Shown here piece after piece: positions 1 to 5,099 of a stretch of DNA of 5,099 nucleotides. Origin of the DNA: Hyphomicrobiales bacterium. Its GTDB lineage: Bacteria; Pseudomonadota; Alphaproteobacteria; Rhizobiales; Beijerinckiaceae. The notes under the pieces were generated by a model. That model was not told the origin of the DNA, searched no databases, and saw nothing but the letters and a program-made list of their open reading frames with translations. Each line of letters opens with the position of its first letter. Position 1 is the first letter of the stretch. Made by a program: the position numbers and the translations under genes. The stretch covers positions 1 through 5,099 of the forward strand of contig JAQGKN010000539.1 of the NCBI GenBank assembly GCA_028290085.1. Direction: 5' to 3'.

Positions 1-254
1 AGCTGATGGCCGATTGCCTCGCGGGTGTCTGGGCCGCCAATGCCGACCGCAAGTGGAAGATTCTGGAGCAAGGCGACATCGAGAAGGCCGTCGCGACCGC
101 GCAGGCCATCGGCGACGACCGGCTCCAGCAGGCCTCGCGCGGCGGTGTCGTGCCCGACAGCTTCACCCATGGTTCGGCGGCAGACCGCGTGCAATGGCTG
201 AAGCGCGGCCTTCAAACGGGCCAGATCGATTCCTGCAACACGTTCGCGCGGTAA
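1..254 (+). CDS. Neutral zinc metallopeptidase, YpfJ family (3' end only)
   Basis: C-terminal fragment of a gene that enters from the left edge. The reading frame begins with the codon at position 3 and ends at TAA 252-254, giving about 83 residues. The stretches ADCLAGVWA, AIGDDRLQ and VVPDSFTHGS, and the end (WLKRG, then CNTF), match my memory of the C-terminus of the YpfJ/COG2321 putative neutral zinc metallopeptidases (Zn_peptidase, PF04228). These proteins usually have an N-terminal membrane anchor and a HEXXH zinc site in the middle; both would lie upstream of the window and cannot be checked here. The physiological substrate is not known to me. The stop is only 3 nt before the moaB start, so the two are probably co-transcribed, although no functional link between them is obvious. 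The ATG at position 6 is internal, not a start. Confidence 0.85.
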   Translation, partial: LMADCLAGVWAANADRKWKILEQGDIEKAVATAQAIGDDRLQQASRGGVVPDSFTHGSAADRVQWLKRGLQTGQIDSCNTFAR

Positions 255-257
255 GTC

Positions 258-812
258 ATGGCGGGCATCGACGAAACAAAGACGTTCGTGCCGCTGGGAA
301 TTGCCGTTCTCACGGTGTCGGACACGCGCTCGCTTGCCGAGGATCGCTCAGGCGACACGCTAGTTGCGCGACTAACGGGGGCTGGCCACAGGCTCGCCGC
401 CCGCGCGGTCGTGCACGACGAGATCGCCGAGATCCGCAAGGTCGTGCAGAGCTGGATCGACGATCCCACCGTGGATGCGATCATTACCACGGGCGGCACC
501 GGCTTCACCGGCCGCGATGTGACGCCCGAAGCCATCGAGCCCATGTTCGAAAAGCGGATGGAGGGCTTCTCAGCCGTCTTCCACCGCATTTCCTATGACA
601 AGATCGGCACATCGACGATCCAATCGCGCGCGACGGCAGGCGTCGCTGGCGCCACTTATATCTTTGTACTGCCGGGATCGCCGGGCGCCTGCAAGGATGC
701 CTGGGACGGCATTCTCGCGGCCCAGCTCGATTATCGGCACCGGCCCTGCAATTTCGTGGAAATCATGCCTCGCCTCGACGAACATCTGCGTCGCGGGGCG
801 GGAAAGACCTAA
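258..812 (+). CDS. moaB: Molybdenum cofactor biosynthesis protein MoaB/Mog family
   Basis: A 184-residue cytoplasmic protein of the MoaB/Mog/MoeA-N molybdopterin-binding fold, of usual size for MoaB. These enzymes bind molybdopterin, and Mog-type members adenylylate it before molybdate insertion. Visible motifs are the first strand IAVLTVSDTR (residues 15-24), the signature TTGGTG at 77-82 followed by RDVTPEA at 86-92, and the LPGSPGA loop at 138-144 followed by the helix beginning CKDAWDGIL. All three are expected of an active family member. The start ATG at 258 is 3 nt after the metallopeptidase stop, with no strong Shine-Dalgarno sequence, so translation may depend on coupling. The gene converges with a 3-nt gap on the minus-strand glycosyltransferase-like gene. 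Family assignment is firm. Whether it does the MoaB or the Mog reaction cannot be decided from sequence alone. Confidence 0.93.
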   Translation: MAGIDETKTFVPLGIAVLTVSDTRSLAEDRSGDTLVARLTGAGHRLAARAVVHDEIAEIRKVVQSWIDDPTVDAIITTGGTGFTGRDVTPEAIEPMFEKRMEGFSAVFHRISYDKIGTSTIQSRATAGVAGATYIFVLPGSPGACKDAWDGILAAQLDYRHRPCNFVEIMPRLDEHLRRGAGKT

Positions 813-815
813 GCG

Positions 816-1337
816 TCAGTCCACGCGTCTGGCGCGCGCCCGCAGGGTAACGGCGGGTTTGGCCCGCCGCGCAAGCGAGGCAAAGCTGGTCGCGCCGAGC
901 TGCATCAGCACGTCACGCGTCGACACCAGCCCGGCAGAAGGAGCCAGGCCCGGAAAGAGGCGTGCGCGTAGGGTCTCGGGCCGCTCGCGCAGTAAAGCGC
1001 CGCGCTCGGCGGCACTGCGCGCTGCCAGAAGATCAGCAATTTCTTCGATGAACCCCGCTTCGGGCGCTCGGCCCGCGCGGATAATGAAGATGTTGGGACC
1101 GCGCGCGGCAGCGATCGCCTCGCGCAGAACGGAGCGGGCATCCTCACTCTCGACCAGCGTGCATCCCGCGTGATCGGAGATATGGGGCAGTTCCCCGCCC
1201 ATCAGACCCGCCAGAGTGACATCGCGAACCAGCCCCTCGATGGCGGCGGGGACAAGCGACGATAGCGTGCGCACCACCGCGTCGGCAGCGGTCAGGGGCG
1301 TAAGGGCGTCAGTGGCGAGCACGATGGCGGAAAGCAT
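816..1337 (-). CDS. Small degenerate glycosyltransferase family 2-like (GT-A fold) protein
   Basis: A 173-residue minus-strand protein starting at ATG 1335-1337, with a good Shine-Dalgarno AGGAG at 1343-1347 (minus strand) 5 nt away. The N-terminal strand LSAIVLATD, the segment NIFIIRAGRAPEAGFIEEI (residues 82-100) and the late segment PSAGLVSTRDVLMQLGAT (133-150) align by eye with small GT-A-fold proteins, annotated as transferase or glycosyl transferase family 2, that I recall next to moaB in rhizobial genomes. In a working GT2 enzyme the strand near residue 85 ends in a DXD-type metal site; here it reads RAG. The protein may therefore be non-catalytic or use other chemistry. The C-terminus is strongly basic (ARRAK, then RARARR). 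No signal peptide or membrane segment is visible. Fold assignment is an inference from pattern; the substrate is unknown. It is transcribed divergently from the radical SAM gene. Confidence 0.7.
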   Translation of the reverse strand: MLSAIVLATDALTPLTAADAVVRTLSSLVPAAIEGLVRDVTLAGLMGGELPHISDHAGCTLVESEDARSVLREAIAAARGPNIFIIRAGRAPEAGFIEEIADLLAARSAAERGALLRERPETLRARLFPGLAPSAGLVSTRDVLMQLGATSFASLARRAKPAVTLRARARRVD

Positions 1338-1405
1338 GCGCGCTCCTACAGCACGCAGCGCAGCATGCCAAGCTTTTGAGACGAGTCACTTGTCCACAGC
1401 CCAGC

Positions 1406-1434
1406 TTGACGCTCTGTTTTGTGTTCCGTATACG
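1406..1434 (+). promoter_or_regulatory. Sigma70-like promoter of the radical SAM gene
   Basis: TTGACG at 1406-1411 matches the -35 consensus in five of six positions. After a 17-bp spacer comes TATACG (1429-1434) as -10, matching four of six. The predicted transcription start is near 1441, which leaves a leader of about 45 nt before the ATG at 1486. The -10 lies entirely inside the candidate LexA box at 1423-1437, the geometry expected for steric repression. Prediction only. Confidence 0.55.
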
Positions 1435-1437
1435 TTC
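1423..1437 (+). promoter_or_regulatory. Candidate LexA (SOS) box, alphaproteobacterial type
   Basis: The bases read GTTC-CGTATAC-GTTC, an exact match to the direct-repeat GTTC-N7-GTTC operator known for LexA in Alphaproteobacteria. It covers the predicted -10 of the radical SAM promoter and lies 48 nt upstream of its start codon. A third GTTC occurs at 1442-1445, but with a 4-bp spacing from the second, so it does not form a second standard box. I saw no other GTTC-N7-GTTC in the window. Binding by LexA is inferred, not shown. Confidence 0.65.
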
Positions 1438-1474
1438 TCATGTTCTTGCTTTGTACCGAATGATTTCCGGCACA

Positions 1475-1480
1475 AGAGGG
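1475..1480 (+). promoter_or_regulatory. Ribosome binding site deciding the radical SAM start
   Basis: AGAGGG lies 5 nt before the ATG at 1486, near-ideal placement. The reading frame is open much further upstream, to 1216, but only this start has a Shine-Dalgarno sequence and lies downstream of the predicted promoter. Confidence 0.7.
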
Positions 1481-1485
1481 TTGAA

Positions 1486-2649
1486 ATGGTGCGGATCGCT
1501 GAACGGACGACCGACGCACTGCCCGGCGCCGCCCTCAAGGGGCCGTCCCGGAAAATCACGCCCAAAGCTCTGCCGGTTGAAGCTGTGCTGGAAGACCGGC
1601 GGCGGGGACGCGGCGTGCTCAGCAATCCATCGGGCCGGTTCGAAACCGAGCGGCGCGAGGAGGTGGACGACGGCTGGGGCGCGCTCGGCGAACTGCCGGC
1701 GTTCAAGACGGAAATCACACATGAACGGCCAAAAACCATCATCACGCGCAATGAGTCGCCGGACATTTCCTTCGACCGCTCGATCAATCCCTATCGCGGC
1801 TGCGAGCATGGCTGCGTCTATTGTTTCGCACGGCCGACGCACGCCTACATGGGCCTGTCTCCTGGGCTCGACTTCGAAACGCGGCTGTTCGTGAAGGATG
1901 GCGCGGCTGAATTGCTCGAACGCGAATTGTCGGCGCCCAACTATCAGCCGAAGACCATCGCCATCGGCACCAATACAGACCCCTACCAGCCTATCGAAAA
2001 GCACCATCGCATCATGCGCTCCGTGCTCGAAGTGTTGGCCCGCTTCGATCATCCGGTCGGGATTGTCACTAAATCCGCGCTGGTCACGCGCGACATCGAC
2101 CTGCTCGCCCCCATGGCCGCGAAGGGCCTGGCTAAAGTGGCGCTGTCGATCACCACACTCGACCGAAAGCTCGCGCGCACAATGGAGCCCCGCGCCGCCT
2201 CGCCGGATAAAAGGCTGGAGGCTATCCGCCTCTTGTCAGAGGCGGGCATCCCGACATCGGTCTTGGTCGCGCCGATCATTCCGGCGGTGACCGATGCCGA
2301 GATAGAGACCATTCTAAACCGGGCTCATGCCATGGGCGCGCGGGAGGCGGGCTATGTGATGCTGCGGCTGCCGCTCGAAGTGGAAGATCTCTTCAGCGAA
2401 TGGCTGCTGGCGCATTTTCCCGACAAATACCGCCACGTGCTCTCGCTCGTGCGCTCGATGCGCGAAGGCAAGGCTTACGATTCAGCCTGGGGCAAGCGCA
2501 TGACCGGCACAGGTCCATACGCCTGGATGACTGGGCGTCGTTTCGAGATCGCCTGCGACAAGCTCGGCCTCAACAAAGAGCGACGGAAATTGCGCGTCGA
2601 TCTGTTCACGCGGCCCAAGCGCTCCGGGGAGCAATTGTCGCTCTTCTGA
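1486..2649 (+). CDS. PA0069-family radical SAM protein (SplB/COG1533-like) with C-terminal clamp-binding motif
   Basis: A 387-residue cytoplasmic protein. The cluster motif C-X3-C-X2-C is at Cys106, Cys110 and Cys113 (within RGCEHGCVYCFARP); in radical SAM enzymes these cysteines hold the 4Fe-4S cluster that cleaves S-adenosylmethionine. Other segments match my memory of PA0069/Rv2578c-type proteins, which are grouped with spore photoproduct lyase-like SplB (COG1533): IGTNTDPYQPIE (160-171), ALSITTLDR (219-227), TMEPRAASPDKRL (232-244) and SVLVAPIIPAVTD (258-270). The natural substrate of this family is not known to me. The last five residues are QLSLF (383-387), identical to the consensus for binding the beta sliding clamp of DNA polymerase III, which suggests work at replication or repair sites. 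The roughly 90-residue N-terminal region before the cluster is charged, including DRRRGRG at 37-43. The start at 1486 rests on AGAGGG at 1475-1480 and on the promoter and LexA-like box upstream. The VOC gene follows 43 bp after the stop. Confidence 0.9.
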   Translation: MVRIAERTTDALPGAALKGPSRKITPKALPVEAVLEDRRRGRGVLSNPSGRFETERREEVDDGWGALGELPAFKTEITHERPKTIITRNESPDISFDRSINPYRGCEHGCVYCFARPTHAYMGLSPGLDFETRLFVKDGAAELLERELSAPNYQPKTIAIGTNTDPYQPIEKHHRIMRSVLEVLARFDHPVGIVTKSALVTRDIDLLAPMAAKGLAKVALSITTLDRKLARTMEPRAASPDKRLEAIRLLSEAGIPTSVLVAPIIPAVTDAEIETILNRAHAMGAREAGYVMLRLPLEVEDLFSEWLLAHFPDKYRHVLSLVRSMREGKAYDSAWGKRMTGTGPYAWMTGRRFEIACDKLGLNKERRKLRVDLFTRPKRSGEQLSLF

Positions 2650-2680
2650 TTGTTTTTATCGTTTGTTCTTTTTGCGAGTG

Positions 2681-2686
2681 AGAGGG
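2681..2686 (+). promoter_or_regulatory. Ribosome binding site deciding the VOC gene start
   Basis: AGAGGG, the same hexamer as before the radical SAM gene, lies 6 nt before ATG 2693. It favours this start over the in-frame TTG at 2663, which has no Shine-Dalgarno sequence. Confidence 0.65.
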
Positions 2687-2692
2687 ATTTCC

Positions 2693-3124
2693 ATGCGCGT
2701 ATTTCCGGGGATTTCGGTGGTCACATTGGGCGTCAGGAACGTCGAGCGCGCGACGATCTTCTACGAGAGCCTGGGATGGCGAGCGTCGCGGCAGGACAGC
2801 AGCACGGCAGCCTCTTTTTTCCGCCTCAACAATCTTGTGCTGGAGTTGCGGCCGAGCGACGTTCTCGCGCGGAGCACGGGACTTCCAGGCATCCGCGACA
2901 CAGGGCTCGTCGTCCTCGGCCAGAATTACGGCGGGGTACAGGCTGCCACAGGTGCGCTCAAGCAGGCTGGACTTGCGGGAGGAGCCCTGCTCCGCCCGCT
3001 TGGTCCCCAGCGTGGGGGTCATATCGAGGGTTCATTCGCCGATCCCGACGGCCATGTCTGGACTGTCGTATTCGACCCCAGGCGGCCCCCGGCTCCTGAC
3101 GGATCTGTCAGCCTCGCGCCCTGA
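2693..3124 (+). CDS. VOC (glyoxalase/bleomycin resistance/dioxygenase) superfamily protein
   Basis: A 143-residue cytoplasmic protein with two beta-alpha-beta-beta-beta modules typical of the vicinal oxygen chelate superfamily, at usual length. The first module opens with VVTLGVRNVERATIFYESLGW (9-29). The second ends with FADPDGHVWTVVFDP (115-129), the hallmark of the glyoxalase/dioxygenase-like group. The usual metal ligands are partly missing: the first strand has Thr11 where many members have His or Gln, and the final strand has Thr124 where many have Glu (HVWTV rather than HLWEV). A metal-dependent lyase activity is therefore doubtful, and a binding or sequestering role is possible. The last 15 residues are proline-rich and probably disordered. 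It lies 43 bp after the radical SAM gene with no convincing terminator between them, so it may share its LexA-box promoter. It converges with a 3-nt gap on the minus-strand membrane protein gene. Substrate unknown. Confidence 0.85.
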   Translation: MRVFPGISVVTLGVRNVERATIFYESLGWRASRQDSSTAASFFRLNNLVLELRPSDVLARSTGLPGIRDTGLVVLGQNYGGVQAATGALKQAGLAGGALLRPLGPQRGGHIEGSFADPDGHVWTVVFDPRRPPAPDGSVSLAP

Positions 3125-3127
3125 AGC

Positions 3128-3604
3128 TTACGGGTGCGGGGTGATGCCCGGTACGCCGAAACGGGCAGCGAGCACGATCAGGACAAGCGCGACCAAACCA
3201 AGCCCAGCCCAGGCGATTGGCGAGAGGCCCGGACGAACAATATTGCTGGGGCGCATGGGACGGCGCGGCATTTCAGATCCGCGGCTGAAGGTGACCTCGG
3301 GTCCGCGCCCCTCGATGGTTGCTTCAGCAAGGTGGCGATAGGTGGCGAGGCGGCGGCCCGTGCCCTCACCCACGATATAAGCCGCATGGTCGTTCTCATC
3401 GGGCTCACGTCCGCGCTGGCGGCGGAAAGCGACGAGCCAGTCATGCTTGTTCTGTTTGTAAATCGCATAGGCAACAAGTCCAACGACGTCCGTGTCGGCC
3501 GTCACCAGACTTGAAAACACTGCGTTACGCTCACCCTCGGCAGGCGTGCCGGCCGGAGCAGATTCAGCTTCAAAGGAAGTGCCAGTCGTTTCGATCGCCG
3601 TCAT
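3128..3604 (-). CDS. Tail-anchored membrane protein of unknown function
   Basis: A 158-residue minus-strand protein that I do not recognise as a named family. The first 30 residues are Thr/Glu/Ala-rich and probably disordered. Residues about 31-100 form an amphipathic, mostly helical segment with the pattern VAYAIYKQNKHDW (44-56), then RRQRGREPDENDHAAY (61-76) and LATYRHLAEATIEG (86-99). A basic, proline-containing linker (103-126) leads to one hydrophobic segment, residues about 129-148 (IAWAGLGLVALVLIVLAARF), with about 8 residues after it. This predicts a cytoplasmic domain anchored by a C-terminal helix. ATG 3602-3604 is preferred: GGGAG lies 9 nt upstream at 3614-3618 (minus strand). A TTG at 3671-3673 would add 23 residues but lacks support. 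The gene lies between the VOC gene (convergent) and rnhB (divergent); neither neighbour suggests a job. Confidence 0.72.
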   Translation of the reverse strand: MTAIETTGTSFEAESAPAGTPAEGERNAVFSSLVTADTDVVGLVAYAIYKQNKHDWLVAFRRQRGREPDENDHAAYIVGEGTGRRLATYRHLAEATIEGRGPEVTFSRGSEMPRRPMRPSNIVRPGLSPIAWAGLGLVALVLIVLAARFGVPGITPHP

Positions 3605-3689
3605 CCGGCCTGTCTCCCATTTTTGTTCCGCTCGAACGCGGGTCGCTACAGATGTAACACCAATGAAGCACAATCTCAGCCGTTATGCG

Positions 3690-3708
3690 ACCGAGTCCGG
3701 CACTCGGT
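3690..3708. promoter_or_regulatory. 7-bp inverted repeat upstream of rnhB containing a GANTC site
   Basis: ACCGAGT (3690-3696), a 5-base loop CCGGC, then ACTCGGT (3702-3708): perfect 7-bp arms. It ends 6 bp before a TTGACA at 3715-3720 and includes GAGTC (3693-3697), a CcrM recognition sequence. It could be an operator or a DNA or RNA hairpin. Only four T residues follow it at 3713-3716, so it is a poor intrinsic terminator. Confidence 0.4.
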
Positions 3709-3714
3709 GGCCTT

Positions 3715-3743
3715 TTGACAGGGCATGTCTATACGGGCAAAAC
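3715..3743 (+). promoter_or_regulatory. Possible rnhB promoter (good -35, weak -10)
   Basis: TTGACA at 3715-3720 is a perfect -35 hexamer. No good -10 lies 16-18 bp away; the best available is the A-rich stretch around 3738-3743. If used, transcription would begin near 3750 and only the ATG at 3767, not the one at 3725, could serve as rnhB start. Weak prediction. Confidence 0.3.
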
Positions 3744-3766
3744 CACGCCATGCTGGGACGCCATAT

Positions 3767-4414
3767 ATGACAAAGCCGCATTTCAGGATCGAGCGCCGCT
3801 ACTTCAAGGAAGGGCGCTGGCCCGTCGCAGGAATCGACGAAGCGGGACGCGGGCCATTGGCTGGGCCTGTCGCGGTCGCCGCCGTCATCCTCGATCCGGC
3901 AAACCTGCCGCGCGGACTAGACGATTCCAAGGCGCTGGATGCCGCCGAGCGCGAGCGCCTCTACGAGATCATTCTTGAGAAGGCGCTTTGCATAAGTGTC
4001 GCCCTGGGTTCGGCGCGCGAGATTGATCGCATCAACATCCGTCAGGCGACACTGTCGGCGATGTGCAGGGCTGTGGCCGGGCTGTCACTTCGCCCCGTGC
4101 ACGCGCTCGTCGATGGGTCAGATCTGCCACCGGGACTCTGCTGCGGTGGCGAGGCGATCATCAAAGGTGACGCAACCTGCATTTCTATTTCGGCGGCCTC
4201 AATTATTGCGAAGGTCACCCGTGACCGCCTGATGCGCAGGCTTGGCGACAGCTTTCCTGTCTACGGTTTCGGCCAGCACGCCGGATACGCGACCAAAGGA
4301 CATTTGGGCGCGATCGCGTTGCATGGGCCAAGCCCTTTCCACCGCTTCACTTTCTCGCCGATGCGGCCGAAAACGGCCGTCGATGAAGATTTGCGCACGG
4401 TAACCCCATTTTAA
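3767..4414 (+). CDS. rnhB: Ribonuclease HII
   Basis: A 215-residue cytoplasmic enzyme that cuts RNA in RNA-DNA hybrids and nicks 5' of single ribonucleotides built into DNA, starting ribonucleotide excision repair. The catalytic acidic residues are visible: Asp24 and Glu25 in [15 protein letters not shown] (21-35), Asp116 in ALVDGSD (113-119) and Asp135 in IIKGDA (131-136). The DSK motif (53-55), [15 protein letters not shown] (140-154) and the ribonucleotide-sensing tyrosine region GYATKGH (173-179, Tyr174) are also present. Length is normal. The start at 3767 leaves the usual short lead before AGIDEAGRG and has GGGA at 3755-3758, 8 nt upstream. The in-frame ATG at 3725 would add 14 residues, lacks a well-placed Shine-Dalgarno, and overlaps the possible promoter. 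ccrM follows 159 bp downstream, an arrangement I recall as common in Hyphomicrobiales. Confidence 0.95.
   Translation: MTKPHFRIERRYFKEGRWPVAGIDEAGRGPLAGPVAVAAVILDPANLPRGLDDSKALDAAERERLYEIILEKALCISVALGSAREIDRINIRQATLSAMCRAVAGLSLRPVHALVDGSDLPPGLCCGGEAIIKGDATCISISAASIIAKVTRDRLMRRLGDSFPVYGFGQHAGYATKGHLGAIALHGPSPFHRFTFSPMRPKTAVDEDLRTVTPF

Positions 4415-5099
<685 letters not shown>

Noticed and set aside
595..1173. Long Arg/Ala/Ser-rich plus-strand frame across the moaB end and the minus-strand gene
   Set aside because: Composition typical of a shadow frame in high-GC DNA; both underlying genes are better supported.
1390..1398. DnaA-box-like TTGTCCACA (8 of 9 to TTATCCACA)
   Set aside because: A single isolated near-match without a cluster; such matches are common by chance.
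1434..1445. Second GTTC repeat (GTTC-N4-GTTC) as an extra LexA box
   Set aside because: The 4-bp spacing does not fit the N7 operator; at most an auxiliary half-site.
1216..1485. Upstream extension of the radical SAM frame, which is open back to 1216
   Set aside because: It overlaps the minus-strand gene, lies upstream of the predicted promoter, has no family resemblance, and the ATG at 1486 has a well-placed AGAGGG.
2631..2675. Terminator after the radical SAM gene (T-rich 2651-2673)
   Set aside because: The only preceding stem is GAGC/GCTC, four base pairs inside the coding end; too weak to support a terminator.
3625..3637. GTTC-CGCTC-GAAC upstream of the membrane protein gene as a LexA site
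   Set aside because: It is an inverted repeat with N5, not the GTTC-N7-GTTC direct repeat nor the GAAC-N4-GTTC Gram-positive form.
4364..4379. CGGCCG-AAAA-CGGCCG hairpin near the end of rnhB as a terminator
   Set aside because: It lies 33 bp before the stop codon inside coding sequence and has no following T-run.

Overview
The window is high-GC DNA from an alphaproteobacterium, most likely of the Hyphomicrobiales (Rhizobiales). Three things point there. The last gene is a ccrM-type cell-cycle DNA methyltransferase that follows rnhB. A LexA-box-like direct repeat of the alphaproteobacterial form GTTC-N7-GTTC sits in front of a radical SAM gene. The protein sequences resemble rhizobial homologues as I remember them; no database search was possible.

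Left part (1-1337): the 3' end of a YpfJ-type zinc metallopeptidase gene is followed after 3 nt by moaB (molybdenum cofactor synthesis). It converges, with a 3-nt gap, on a minus-strand gene for a small degenerate glycosyltransferase-like protein.

Middle (1338-3604): a 148-bp divergent region carries a sigma70-like promoter whose -10 lies inside the candidate LexA box. It drives a PA0069-family (SplB/COG1533-like) radical SAM gene whose product ends in QLSLF, the canonical beta sliding-clamp binding pentapeptide. A VOC-family gene follows 43 bp downstream and may be co-transcribed. It converges with a 3-nt gap on a minus-strand gene for a tail-anchored membrane protein of unknown function.

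Right part (3605-5099): a divergent region with a 7-bp inverted repeat and a TTGACA element precedes rnhB (RNase HII). An AT-rich 159-bp leader with a GANTC site and a TTAACTAT element follows, then the first 175 codons of ccrM, which run off the window. A perfect 10-bp palindrome lies in the early ccrM codons.

The most interesting hypothesis is that the radical SAM protein is a LexA-controlled, clamp-tethered DNA repair or DNA damage tolerance enzyme. The promoter and C-terminal motif are visible in the sequence; the function is inference. No RNA genes, CRISPR arrays, insertion sequences or convincing intrinsic terminators were seen, and no gene-free stretch exceeds 300 bases.
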